DNA of 64,000 nt. It comes from Alnus glutinosa. Lineage: Eukaryota > Streptophyta > Magnoliopsida > Fagales > Betulaceae. The position numbers and the translations under genes are program-made. How positions within the stretch are numbered: the first letter of the stretch is position 1; the number at the start of each line of letters is the position of its first letter. The notes under the pieces are model-generated. The model did not search any database. It saw nothing but the letters and a program-made list of their open reading frames with translations, and was not told the origin of the DNA. This document shows positions 37,231-53,008 of the stretch, piece after piece. The stretch lies in contig NC_084896.1 of NCBI RefSeq assembly GCF_958979055.1, positions 25,298,501 to 25,362,500 of the forward strand. Reading direction: 5' to 3'.

Positions 37231-38139
37231 AACACTAGAACATGCCCTCATAAGAAGAGAAATACATTAAACTACATATGAGCTGGTATGATTAGAAGAC
37301 ATAATGAGGTGAGCTACTTCTAATCCCTCTTGCTATTTTGACAACCTTGTTTTGTCTTACCAATATAGATAACTGCATTATATTGTTGATAAACTTGTGA
37401 CACACACCAAGTGTTGGGCCAATGTTGCATGATGAGACATCAACTCCTTAGCCTACCTCAGATGCTACAACAAGAAGATTGCATTAGACTTTGATTTTTA
37501 TTTAAAGTACTTTGGTAGTTAAAATATGCATAGTCAGACCTTATGGTACGTTTGGGTGTTCAATTTTTTCAAATATAAATTCTATTATAATTTACTATGC
37601 GAATACCGATAAAAAATTAATTTGAAAAAGATGTTTAGATGATTTATAAGGTATATATTATACTTGAAATATATGTTTGGGAGTTTAAAATAATGTATGT
37701 AAAATTCTAAAATAATGTTTGGCCGATTGTTGTATGAGGGTATTTTTTTTTTCCCTTAGAAAACCATAGTAAAAAATGATTGGAGGTATGAAAATTTGTG
37801 TGGACCAATAATTGTAGTTATGAAAATTAGTGTAAAATAATGATCGAAATAATTATTGTTTAATATAAATAAATATTGTAAGCCTTATGACCACCTTGAT
37901 GCAACCAACTTGATGGACCTTTGACCCTTTGGAATTCAAATCTTGCGTTGGAATTCGGATTAGTCATGCTTCAAAGTCGAGTTGAATTCGAGTTAAATTA
38001 TTCTAAATTTTGGATTGTTATCATTGATACTTGAGTGGGGAAAGCACATACATGACCTTGATCGTTGAATGGCTTCCACATTCACGCATACATGACCTTG
38101 ACAAAATGGATCCAAATGACCTTGATAATTGAATGTCTT
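37231..38139. other. non-coding region after the MULE remnant, with a dispersed repeat
   Basis: 37231-37540 may be the 3' non-coding part of the MULE. 37546-37725 (GGTACGTTTGGGTG start, GCGAATACCGA inside) is a second copy of the repeat at 12693-12881. After that come unassigned AT-rich sequence and a repeated CATACATGACCTTGA motif near 38048-38120. Confidence 0.45.
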
Positions 38140-38679
38140 TGTGGCAGCCCACATCGCCTGGAAATGAGAATGTGCTTATATGTATAAATACACTCTTTAT
38201 GATACAACGCGTTTTAAAGCCGTGATAGCCATGAACCTATCAGAACTCCGCAGTTAAACGTGCTTCTGCGAGAGCAATCCCAAGATGGGTGATCTCCTGA
38301 AAAGTCTGGTTTGGGGAGCCAAAAGCGGACAATATTGTGTCATTGGGGTGGGTCGTTACAATTGGTATCAGAGCCATTGCCCAGCCTGAGATGGTGGGAG
38401 CGTGCACAAACCAATGAGGAACGCTAGCGGGGATGCTGGGTCCAAAGAGGGGGTGATTGTGGCGTCCCACATCGCCTGGGAATGAGGATGTGCTTATATG
38501 TATAAATACACCATTTATGACACAACGCGTTTTAAGGCTGTGATGGCCATGAACCTATCAGAACTCCGCAGTTAAACGTACTTCTGTGAGAGCAATCCCA
38601 GGATGGGTGACCTCCTGGGAAGTCTGGTTTGAGGAGCCAAAAGTGGACAATATTGTGTCATTGGGGGTGGGTCGTTATA
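38140..38679 (+). mobile_element. Cassandra TRIM, structurally whole, 540 bp
   Basis: Two LTRs (38140-38360 and 38458-38679) begin TGTGGC and end TTACA/TTATA. Each holds a 5S rRNA-like block (CAGAACTCCGCAGTTAAACG, GATGGGTGA(T/C)CTCCTG), the defining feature of Cassandra. TGGTATCAGAGC (38363-38374) is the primer-binding site for initiator tRNA-Met, and AAAGAGGGGGTGATT before the second LTR is the polypurine tract. GTCTT is duplicated perfectly at 38135-38139 and 38680-38684. The LTRs differ at roughly 19 of 221 positions by eye, so the insertion is old. It codes for nothing; it is a fossil moved by other elements' enzymes. Confidence 0.95.
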
Positions 38680-38684
38680 GTCTT

Positions 38685-39069
38685 CCACATTAACCATATA
38701 CATGACATTACAGCAATGCTAGTACAACAAAATGAAATAAACTAAAAAATACATTAATTGCAAGTTGTAAGTACAAGAGAAGTTCTAAACAAATTGACAT
38801 TACAAAAATAGTCTCATAGGCCTCATTAACATCACGATTCGCTAACTTCACATTACACCTTCACGGCAATATCATCATTCCAATAGTGCATTAACATATT
38901 CATCTCAGACTACCACCACACAACAATAAGAAAAAAACACCTAAAATCAAACAATAAGCAAATGCAATCTGAAAGTTCTTTTATTGGGCATGATATTTAC
39001 TCTTTTCGAAATCTAATTTCATGCGATACTTGGCCAATTTAATGTCCATCGTGTTATTGTACTTAGCAA
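38685..39069. other. AT-rich intergenic, nothing recognised
   Basis: No exon, repeat end or RNA gene was seen between the Cassandra element and the duplicated SEP1 5' segment. Confidence 0.4.
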
Positions 39070-39468
39070 TTTATGCATTGAACCACGGCACTTGAAACTC
39101 GTAGGATGAATGGAAAATAAAATGATAAAAGTAACGTTATAAGATAATTCATGTATTCTTTAATTTTAGAGACGTGACGTGACTTTTAAAATTACTATTA
39201 TATCAAATGGTCATCATATCTATATTCTCATTTCTCTTCCCAAAAAACTTGGATCGCTCGTACCAATGCCACGCCCTATCGTGCATATGTAGGGTGTACG
39301 TGTCACGTTCCCCAATCCAAAATATGTAAGGTCAATCTTCTTTGCAAAATTCTACTGCTCACTTCCCATTAAAGCGATAGCAGTTGAGAGACTTTCCTGT
39401 GGCACCACACACATCTCCTCCCAAATGGCCTTTGCTCAAATCTCTGCCTCTCTCTCCCTTCCCTTCCG

Positions 39469-39542
<74 letters not shown>

Positions 39543-39570
39543 TTTTGGAATTCCCTCCCATTTGCCTTGT
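39070..39570 (+). pseudogene. stray copy of SEP1 promoter and first exon
   Basis: The segment is collinear with 42104-42874: promoter with ACGTGTCACGT (39298-39308), leader, and first exon from ATG 39425 (MAFAQISASLSLPFR). About four substitutions are seen in the 46-base exon. The splice donor GGTAACC of the real gene is absent and replaced by a long CT run, and exons 2-4 do not follow; the copy ends at CATTTGCCTTGT and passes into the CCGG-rich repeat. The long Ser-Leu frame created by the CT repeat is not a gene. Copy-only lacks the MITE found in the real promoter. Confidence 0.87.
39471..39538. repeat. (CT)34 microsatellite in the SEP1 exon-1 copy
   Basis: An uninterrupted CT run of 68 bases. 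The matching place in SEP1 (42820-42842) has a much shorter run, so the tract expanded in the copy. Confidence 0.97.
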
Positions 39571-39579
39571 GCCAGAATT

Positions 39580-39990
39580 CGGCAAAATCTGACCGGTGCC
39601 AGAATTCGGCAATTTGTGCCAGAATTCGACGACGTTCGGACCGTCGCCAGATTTCAGCGGACCAGATTCTGGCCAAACTAGCCAGAATTTGACTAGTACA
39701 GCTAGAATCCGATTGTACTGTACCAGATTCCGGTCAGTTTGGCTGGAATCTGGCTATTGCCACTGGATTTCGGCCTCCATCGCCGGATTCCGACAACAGA
39801 AGCCGGAATCCAGTGAAAGTGGCAGGAATCTTGCCGACCAGTGACAGAATCTTGTCACCGGTGGTTTTCGTCGTTGGTGATATTTTCGTAAGAACTAAAT
39901 GCTGAAAAACATTTTCAATGAAATTATTTTTTATAAAAAAATAATTTATTTGAAAATATTTTACGACATAAAATATTTTACGCCGAAACA
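39580..39990. repeat. CCGG-type repeat with ~20-base internal period
   Basis: From 39570 to about 39860 a core of (G/A)GAATCCGGC, AGAATTCGGC or their variants recurs about 14 times with a spacing near 20 bases. The right end carries AAAATATTTTACGCCGAAACAAATGG, the terminus shared with 20640-20672. No coding capacity. Confidence 0.6.
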
Positions 39991-40457
39991 AATGGAGCAT
40001 AAGCTCCACAGTTTTCATAAATCACTGTGTCATTAACTCCACAAACAAATTTCATCCCATAAGCAACATAAGACTAAGTGCTATGAAAACAAAAGTAAAG
40101 CTAGAATTCCTCACCTTGCTACACAGGATGGTCGCTTCTTCAAGGGATCATGATCATCTCCCACTCTTTCAACATAAGACTACTAAGTGCTATGAAAACA
40201 GAGGGTTGAAGAAGGAGAGGAGAAAACAGGGGGGGTTGTTCTTTCGTTCTTCACTAAGAAATGGAGGGAGGGGTGTTTCGTTTGTCAAAAACTCCTCCTT
40301 TTATGCATGCGTTCAAGTGACGTTTTGGTACGAGGATAAGTGGATAACTTCTATGATCAGAGCATGTGCTGCAAGAGGAAGCTTCCTTCCCCAGACCAAT
40401 AATGCTCTTCATTTGCAGAACAACTGGCTTTACTCAAAAAGCGAGCACACAACTTTC

Positions 40458-40735
40458 TGTTAAATTATCGTTTCTCCTAAAAGTTTAAGCTTATAAAAAG
40501 AAGTAAATCTAATTATTTAATCAATATTTTAACACTACTCCTCACGTGTGAGCTCAAACTCTCTTTTAATAGGTGATGCCCAACACATATAACATTTAAT
40601 TGAAATAGGAAGTAAATGATAGAGTCAAAGTTTAAACTCGAGATCTTTGGTTTTGATACCATGTTAAATCACCACCTATCATAAAAACTTAAGCTTATAG
40701 AAAGAGTTAAATTTAATCATTTAATCAATATTTCA
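40458..40735 (-). mobile_element. TRIM retroelement with short LTRs, minus strand
   Basis: Direct repeats at 40458-40534 and 40662-40735 run from TGTTAAAT to AATATTT(T)(A)CA; in minus orientation they read like the LTRs at 3345 and 63063. TGGTATCAAAACCAAAG on the minus strand abuts one repeat as primer-binding site. The internal region carries CACGTGTGAGCTCAAACT, shared with the 3.7-kb copy. Fossil, non-coding, structurally near whole. Confidence 0.72.
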
Positions 40736-41102
40736 CCACCTCCGACGATAGCTTTCGCTTCTTTTTCGGTACACAAACATTTTCGAATGATGTTCAAATC
40801 ATTTGACTATGAAAGCTACATCTCGAGTTGTTTTTGCTGCTATGTTTTTTGGCAGTTTCAAATGCAACCTTCCTCCATGCATGCTCCATTCTGCACAACT
40901 AGGGTTTTTTTTTTTTTTTTTTGATGAATAATTCTGCACAACTTAGTTTGTAGTTCATCATCTACTATAATCAGCTCAATATGAAAATCTAGACTGAAAT
41001 GCAAACTCAACTTCCCATATTGTTATCATCATCATCTGAATATGGCAGATGACAGCTTAGACATGTGGCCAATTTTGAAGTACAGTAGCAAATCAAGATT
41101 AA

Positions 41103-41404
41103 GGGTGCGTTTGTGATTGCGATTTCGTAGTAAAAAAGTGCGATTTTAAACCAAATCGCAAAAAATAAACTGTTTGGAAACTGCGTTTTTAAAAAATTGC
41201 GATTTGAAAACGCAGAAAAGTGCTTATTCAAATCGCAGGCAATGAAGTGTTTTTTTGAAAACGCAGTATTTTAAAATGTTAACCTGCGATTTTAAAGGTC
41301 AAACTGCAATTTTGTCAAACGCTTAACTGCGTTTTTAAAAATCACTTTTTTAAATCGCACATTTCTAAAATCACACTTTTTAAAATCGCAAACTCAAACG
41401 AACC
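41103..41404. mobile_element. PIF/Harbinger-like MITE, 302 bp, TAA TSD
   Basis: Left GGGTGCGTTTG and right (complement of GGTTCGTTTGAG) are inverted repeats, both followed inward by GCGATTT motifs. The interior is a mosaic of GCGATTT / AAATCGC and AACGCA / TGCGTT. TAA flanks both ends (41100-41102 and 41405-41407), the 3-bp duplication expected of PIF/Harbinger. Similar sequence fills 52240-52792. Confidence 0.75.
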
Positions 41405-42497
41405 TAAAATAATTGTGGTTTCGAGATTACTTGATGATTTATGATAGAATTATTTGAAGAGCGACAGATAAGTAAAAGATAAAAATGACAAATTGAGAGA
41501 TTAGTAAAGGAAAAAGGGGGCATTTTAGTATTTTTATTGAAAGATATTTAAGGGGTAAAAAAAGAAAAGAACAGAAAGAAAACGTGTATAAGATGTAGAG
41601 AATTGAAGCACGGCACTTGATTTTCTGTAAAAAAATTAAATAAAAAAATAATAATAATCTAGATACTAGAATTTTATCATACATAATATACATTCATCTT
41701 AAAATTCCCCACATCAGCAACCTTTTTCATAATTAAATTAAAAACAAAATTAAAACCAGCATTTTTATCCCATTCTTTGCATTTCTCAAAATTTTTCCTC
41801 TATTTTTTATTTATTTATTTTATTTTATTCAAATTAAACCAGTGTACTATTGAAGAGACATATAGAGAGCTTGTTTAGAATGGCCACTGATACAATTATT
41901 GACGTAATTATTAATTTTTTTTTTTTAAAAAAAGGATTGTTAATTTTTTTTTTTTTATAAAAAAAACTACAAAACGAGACTCGAACCCATTTACATGATT
42001 TTATGATTTTTTTTAATAAAGAAGTGTCAATAATTATGTCAATAATTATATCACGAGTGGCCAAATGTCATTTCTCGTTTAGAATTTTGTAATACAATAA
42101 AGCTTGTATGACTGAACCGCGGAACATCAAACTTGTAGGATTAATGTGAAATAAAATTGTAAGAGTATTGTTATAAGAGAACTTGTCTTTATTAATCATT
42201 TTAAAATTAATGTAATTTTTAAAATTACTATTATATCAAAATTTAAATTTAATAGTGATACATATGAATATTGAGAAGTGATTAGTGCACAACATTTACA
42301 CAATCGCTCACATTAATTGAGATTTATGCAGGCCAATCGTACATGCATGAGCCTCACTATTATAAATAGTTGTGAAAATATTATGCACAACATTATTGTG
42401 CAAAGATATTTTTCTATCAATATTATATTTCTCTTCCCAAAAGCCTTGGATCGCTCGTACCAATGCCACGCCCCATTGTGTATACGTAGGGTGTACG

Positions 42498-42637
42498 CAG
42501 AGGCGGAGCTAAAAATTTAAAAAAAATAATTAATTAATTAATTTGTACTCTTAATTTGTTTAATTTTTTAAATTTTGGATCTTCAAATTATTATTTTTTT
42601 AATTTGATCCCAAAGTTTAAAAAGCTGGCTCCGCCCT
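42498..42637. mobile_element. GGCGGAG-TIR MITE in the SEP1 promoter
   Basis: Left CAGAGGCGGAGCTA and right (complement of CAGGGCGGAGCCAGC) are inverted repeats around an AT-rich core. The stray copy at 39290-39300 reads straight through (GGGTGTACGTGTCAC), giving the empty site; here GGGTGTACG on the left and CTGTATACG on the right bracket the insert, a worn 6-9-bp duplication. It ends four bases before an ACGTG motif. Confidence 0.78.
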
Positions 42638-42641
42638 GTAT

Positions 42642-42652
42642 ACGTGTCACGT
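42642..42652 (+). promoter_or_regulatory. ACGTGTCACGT element, ABRE/G-box-like, SEP1 promoter
   Basis: Two ACGT cores in inverted arrangement (ACGTG-T-CACGT overlap) lie 117 bases before the start codon. The same 11 bases are kept in the stray copy at 39298-39308. ACGTG motifs bind bZIP/bHLH factors for light and abscisic acid responses; SEP1 is stress- and light-induced in Arabidopsis. The functional link is inference. Confidence 0.5.
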
Positions 42653-42768
42653 TTCCCAATCCAAAATATGTAAGGTCAATCTTCTTCGCAAAGTTCTACT
42701 GCTCACTTCCCATTAAAGCGATAGCAGTTGAGAGGCTTTCCTGTGGCGCCAAACACAGCTCCTCCCAA

Positions 42769-45700
42769 ATGGCCTCTGCTCAAATCTCCGCCTCTCTCTC
42801 CCTTTCCTTCCGCGGTAACCCTCTCTCTCTCTCTCTCTCTCTGAGTTTTTGGAATTCCCTCCCATTTGCCTTGTACTTCCAGATAGATTGAATTATATAT
42901 GTATGTTGCAGATGTTTGTGCTCTTAGCTCAGCCGTGGCCAAAGCCCCTGTTGCAACTCCTCGGCTTCCTCTTTCTAAGTGTTCACTACGTGGGTCATCC
43001 TTCACCACCGGTTCTCCGCTCTGTAAGGATGCTAATTTGAATTTTTTTTCCTTTTGTTTGTTTCCACTAGTTGTTCATCATGATATGTCTCTGAAAGAAA
43101 ATGCGGTACTATTTGTCGAACCAAAAACTGACTGATTGTGAAAAAGCACACTGTAAATGGGTGATAAGCAAGCACCCTTAATTCTCTTTCTTTCTCTGAA
43201 AGCTTACCTTGGTCACTTGGTGGGACACCAAGTTGGCTTTGAAATGAAAAAAAAATTTATAAACAAACAAGCAACTTATATGGGCCGGAAGTTATTATCT
43301 TAGCAGAATGACTGCGATGATTCCATAAATTTACAAAATTGTGTACTACCAAGGCAGTACGTGCGAGTTTTTGTTGGTACAAGCTGTTCAAAAGAACAAA
43401 AGTTGCAAGCTTATTTTACTTATATTTAGTTGGTACCCCTTTGCGCCTTTTCAATATATTTTACTTATCAAAAAAAAAGTTGCAAGCTTATTTAGTTACT
43501 ACTCATTATGAAGTAAGTGGTTAACTACGGACGACAATTTATGTTTGCGTGTTCGATTCGAGTTGTATCAAGGTACGGGTATAAAACTATATAGGTTAAC
43601 CTAACCCGAATCATTTAATTAAACGGGCCAGATTCCTCAACCGTTACCCTCTAATTTCATGTCGGGTTCACGAATCGTGTAGAAAACTTCTAGCTTTACT
43701 TACCAATCCCCCTCTCTCCATTTCTACCTTTGCGAAAAGAAGTCGTAGTTAGAGTACAAAGTACTTAGGTTTTGTGGCATTATTTATATCTCACATGCCA
43801 TGAAAGTTTTCGAAGGAGTTCCTTGGGAACAATTCTACCTCGTTTCCCCTTCAGGTTGATTGGTTTCCCTTGTGATGAGCTCCCGTAAAATCCCATGATT
43901 TTATATATGACAGGGTATGTCTTTCGAAATAATCCGCCCTTTATATTTGGAAGATCAAGAAAGTTCTCTCCAATTGCATAGCACACACTTCCTTCTGCTT
44001 CTAGATGTGTTGTTAACCAAGGAAGCAATTTGGCCTTTCCATTCCTTATTTTCCAAATACTCTTTCTTTGTGCTACCTCAGAATATCCATTTTATAGCCT
44101 CCACTAACTGCAGTAGTTTCAGTGCTACAGAAACCACATCTTATGCAAGCAGTGGATATTATCAAGTGACTTCTGGTGGAAATTAACAAGGTTTTATCTT
44201 CATATATCACTATAAGTGCCTCTTGTTCAGCAACCAAATGTGGTAAAAAAAAATTAAAAAAAGAAAAGAAAAGAAAAACACTCTAGAACCTAGATAGACC
44301 ATGTTATAAGAAGATGCTGATTCAATCAATTGATTGGTGGCCATTTTAAAGCATTTCATTAATTTGCAAGCCACGTTTCATGCACCTCCCAGCTTATTTC
44401 CTATGCACCTACATTCTTAGAAGACTGAGCCCACCTCCTCTTCCCTTTTGGATTTCCTTTTCTTCTCTTTTGACTTAGGTGGTTCTCTCTTGTATTCTTC
44501 TTGCGTACTTGAGTTTGGGCCCTTACCTTCTTTTTCTCTATTCCCTTTCTGAGTGCTTTTCCAGGGTTGCTTGATGTGGCTTTCAGTTAAATTTACTTAT
44601 AAAATATGTCCCGATATCTCTATTCTTTTATTTTGACATCAATATCTATCATCTTAGCTAGATTTGGATAATGATTTATGTCTGTGATGGTACACCAGCG
44701 TGTATTCAATGACCAAAATCACCTTCGTTGGTGATTTACCTGAGTACTTTCACAACCATTTCACAATAGCTGTGTTTTTGATGGTCTATTAATGGTCCTT
44801 ATCTAGTTTCTATTTACTACAACATGACTTTAGGCTTCAATTATTTATTATGACCAACTTTCTAAGTCATGTTATTTTAATTGTTATCTATCTTATAATT
44901 TTGGTGATAATCTCATGTTTGTGATCGCTTTTTTGATATTTCGACTAAAAAAAAAAAAACTCATGTTTGAGATACTTATGTAACTGTATTTCTATTATCA
45001 TATCTAAGGCACTTCAGCTGTGATCATTATCTTGCAATCTCTTTCCTTACCAGGCAAATGACTTTCATGTTTACTAGCAACACGTGCATTGATTCAATTA
45101 CTCCATTATCCTCCTGTTCATGAGCTCATGAGCTTTGGTCTTAAATAAGTAGTTGAGAAGACCTCTATAGATGTGATGTTTAGTGGTTTTCCATGCTCTG
45201 GAATTTCAGACTGCATGTCTGTCCTTAAAATGCCCGTCTAAACCTGGTCATTTCCGTCCCCCTTTTTTTTTCTTTCCCCCCCCAACAAAAAAAAAAAGTC
45301 TGGTATGAATGCTAAGAGAAAATACAAACAGAAAAGAAAGTTTGAACTATTTGTAAATTAGTTTGAAATCTGCCATAATATTCTTGACAATTGAAGGATC
45401 ACTATCTGACATTACAAGTTCATCGAGTGAGAGCTGATGCTTGCTTTCATTTTTAGTGATACAAAGAACTTATTGTCAAAAGAGGACTGCATACAAAGCT
45501 ATGTCACTTTCCATAAGATGTGAGCAAGGTACCCAGGACAACAGTTTGGATGTATGGCTAGGCCGGCTTGCAATGGTGGGCTTTGCAGTGGCTATTAGTG
45601 TTGAGATAGCGACAGGCAAGGGACTTCTGGAGGTATGGCACATGCTATGGGTTTGTAGATCCAAGCAAAAGCTATTTACTTTTAATTTCATGCATAGTTT

Positions 45701-47366
45701 AGTATCAGCATTGGTCACTGTGTTAAAGAGCTGGGACACAACTTGCAGTTTCATACAAATCACAATTAACAGAAATACGAAAGTATTAAAATCATTAAGA
45801 AATCAAAATGAGTAAAACATTTTCTATGTTTTCAATTTAGTAATCCCAGTGTATCAAATGTTACAAAAGTTTACTCAATGTGCTATGGTTTTGTTTATTA
45901 CAGTAGCTCATAAAATGTTGCTTTAAATTGTAAATAACTAATTGAGACACTAGTGATGATCTTTTCCTCTATCAAAAGCATCATCTGTGAATTATTTGTT
46001 CAAATTTAGAACGAGAGAAAATCATTTGAGTGAAGCCTCCTTGATCAAACAAACCCACCCCCTGCCCCTCTCCTCTCCCCATCCCTTCTCCTTTCTTATG
46101 TTTAGACACATACATAACCCATCCCTCAGAAAGAATGATGTGTATGACATCCTCTCCCCATTCCTCCTCAATTCTTATGTTTAGCACATACATAAACCAT
46201 CCCTCAGAGAGAGTGATGCGTATGTCACTGCTTATTGATATCATTTTAATGAGGATTGCCTTGGACACTAGATGATGTCTGAGCTAACTGTCCTGTAGTC
46301 CAGTTTTCTCAAGTCTTGGGAAACTTCAAGCCCAGAGGCTTTGGTGTGGAGATCATGGCAACTCTTGGCTATTGTTGTGTTTTAGTAATTGTTCAACGTA
46401 ATATGCCTTTTGGATTAATAGTTTATTCTTTCCTGTTGAGCATTTGAGGCCTGTTTTTAAAAGTCAAAAGTTGATACCACAACGGGAGAGTGTGTGTTTG
46501 TGTGTATTTAGTATGTACATATATATCCCTTTTGGCCAGAAAAGGTATGGTGTATCTAATCCATTACAATGCAGAAAGAGAAAAGGGCCAAAAAGGGGTT
46601 CCTAAGTCTTCTCCTGGACGGGTGGGCATAAAATACAGTTAACCGATCAATCAACATATCTGACCAGAAACCGAACAACATCCGTTGGTTTTTTTTAACG
46701 TTCCGATGGGCCAGTGCACTTTCGGAAGTAAGAAAACCAACGACATCGAGTCTATCATTGGTGCTGAGGATCAGTATTCAGAAGAAAACCAACTTGAACA
46801 TCCTTTTTAAACACCGTGTCCTCACAATTGCCAAATTCATCTACTCCAAACTCCACCGCAGCAGCCACAGCCAACGCCATCGCTTTCTAAACCTCCATCT
46901 CCAATGCCAAGAACCAACAGAAACGCCAACCCCTCCATCAACCATAAAAAACCCTTATCTCAATCGTCAAACCCATCTCCCCCTTAAACACAAACACCAA
47001 CCTACCAAACCCATTTGTCCAGGAGTAGGGCTGTGCACCAACCCCGTCGGTCAGTGTTCACTGGATTCTAATGGTCAAATCGATTGTGTCAGTAGCTGAG
47101 AGCTGGCCAGTTAACCTAACGAATTGGCGGCCAGAAACCGCACCCCTCTGTCTCTCTTTCTCCACACAAAAGTACAAGCACACAACAACCAATTATAAAC
47201 AGAATAATATCACAGCCATGAACATTTATTTATAAATCCTTGTATATTTTGATTTTTGCAGAATTTTGGGCTCACAAGTCCCCTGCCTACAGTAGCCTTG
47301 GCAGTTACAGGATTGGTTGGCGTTTTGACAGCAGTTTTTATCTTTCAGTCGGCTTCAAAAGATTGA
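42769..47366 (+). CDS. SEP1: Stress enhanced protein 1, LHC-like thylakoid protein
   Basis: Four exons (42769-42814, 42912-43022, 45457-45632, 47262-47366; GT-AG, in phase) encode 145 residues. The N-terminal ~70 residues (MASAQISASLSLSF...) are a Ser-rich plastid transit peptide. The mature part has the chlorophyll-binding-like helix WLGRLAMVGFAVAISVEI with TGKGLLENFGL after it, then a second hydrophobic helix PTVALAVTGLVGVLTAVFIF, ending QSASKD. This matches Arabidopsis SEP1 (At4g34190), a two-helix member of the ELIP/SEP family inserted in thylakoid membranes and thought to protect against excess light. Intron 2 (2.4 kb) and intron 3 (1.6 kb) hold repeats. Exon 1 is followed by a CT microsatellite in the intron, and its 5' part is copied at 39.4 kb. 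Confidence 0.94.
43535..43690. repeat. TGTCGGGTTCACG-type repeat fragment in SEP1 intron 2
   Basis: Motifs TGTTCGATTCGAG, AACCCGAATCATTTAATTAAACGGG and ATGTCGGGTTCACGAATCGTG resemble the 59010-59150 region read on the other strand (CCCGTTTAATTAAATAG, CGACACGAATTCAAC). It is a dispersed non-coding repeat of unknown class. Confidence 0.45.
43770..44190 (-). other. possible unrecognised gene remnant in SEP1 intron 2
   Basis: The minus strand has an 82-codon open frame (43780-44028; motifs ENFLDLPNIKGG, GKRGRIVPKELL) continuing in a neighbouring frame towards 44190. Base composition is less AT-rich than the intron around it. I do not recognise a family, and no splice sites or start context support a gene. 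It may be a worn retrocopy or chance. Confidence 0.2.
46072..46228. repeat. two-unit 79-bp tandem repeat in SEP1 intron 3
   Basis: 46072-46150 and 46151-46228 are about 85% identical (CCTCTCCCC(A)T..., TTCTTATGTTTAG, ACACATACATAA, CATCCCTCAGA). It is a simple tandem duplication in the intron. Confidence 0.85.
46615..47150. repeat. possible decayed MITE in SEP1 intron 3
   Basis: GGGTGGGCATAAAATACAG at the left and GGCGGCCAGAAACCGCACCCC at the right contain motifs (AGTTAACC, CCAGAAACCG) in inverted order, and C-rich sequence fills the middle. I could not find a target duplication, and the ends are uncertain. Confidence 0.35.
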
Positions 47367-48204
47367 TCACATTGTAGGTCTCTTCATGTTTGTAAAGTCT
47401 GTAATTCTGAAAAATCCACGAGATTACATTTTTGGTTCATTTGTGATTATAGGTACCTCAATTCCAACAATGGGATTAAGACTTGAGAATGTACCAAGAT
47501 ATGGAAAGTTTAAAATCTAGAAAAAGGCTTTTCTGTGGTGTTACTTTCACTTATTTTTAAGCGCCATTCTGGATTTTTTTTTTTTTTGCCTAACATAACG
47601 CTATATGTAGAAAATAATTCTTATAGTAATCAGAGTTGATTTTGTTTCCGAATGTAATATGTTTATGCCACAAAACCTTTTTTGCATATATGTTTTATTT
47701 ATTTATTTTTTAATTTTTTTAAATGCTTAATTGGCAACTACAAATCTTAGTAATAAATCATATTTTTAAAGAATTCTGTCTATTGCAATAATCATGGCGG
47801 TTGTGTTTAAGATCTTTGATGACTGGACAGTCTTCAAATTTGATTTCAATTTTTGCTTGGCTGCCTGTCTGAAGACAATATTGTATAATTTTATTTAATT
47901 TTTTTTTAGATCTACAGGATATCAAATCCGTTATAATTAATCCACTTTGTAAACATCTTGTTGAAAAAAAAAAAAAAAAAACTTTTTAATGGGACAAACA
48001 TCCTCACTTGTGAATTTAAACATTTAAACGTCTAATGTCAAAAAAAATGTGTTCTAATAATGTTTGAATTTGATATTCTAGATAAGATATAAAAAGATAT
48101 TAATTTCTATGTCCACCTCTTTTTATTTTTATTTTTTTAATACATGAGAAAGGAGTCAAATAAAATTATAGAAAAATGATGGGATCCTTTCCCCTATTAA
48201 AGGA
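47367..48204. other. 3' region of SEP1 and AT-rich intergenic DNA
   Basis: Presumed SEP1 3' UTR followed by AT-rich DNA with poly-A/T tracts. No gene recognised. Confidence 0.4.
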
Positions 48205-48345
48205 AGAGACATGCTATATGTACATTTTTTTTAAAAAATTAATTATTGGATTTGTAGAACCTATATGTGGGTCTTTGTGTGTCCTATAAATTTATTAGTT
48301 AATTTAGAAAAAAGATGTACAATAAATATACAAATATCATTTCTC
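48205..48345. mobile_element. palindromic MITE, relative of 22955-23127
   Basis: GAGACATGCTATATGTACAT on the left mirrors ATATACAAATATCATTTCTC on the right, and both arms meet at GTAGAACCTATATGTGGGTC, the same centre as in the 22.96-kb copy. It is more worn and lacks a clear target duplication. Confidence 0.65.

Positions 48346-53008
<4,663 letters not shown>

Noticed and set aside
38220-38320. 5S rRNA gene
   Set aside because: The 5S-like block occurs twice inside the LTRs of a Cassandra TRIM and once in a solo LTR, so it is retroelement sequence, not an rRNA gene.
39384-39692. Open frames of about 100 codons on both strands across the CT run
   Set aside because: They are made by the dinucleotide repeat (Ser-Leu / Arg-Glu runs) and the CCGG repeat; the host exon is incomplete.
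46758-47099. 113-codon frame in SEP1 intron 3
   Set aside because: Low-complexity Pro/His/Thr-rich translation of C-rich repeat DNA inside an intron.
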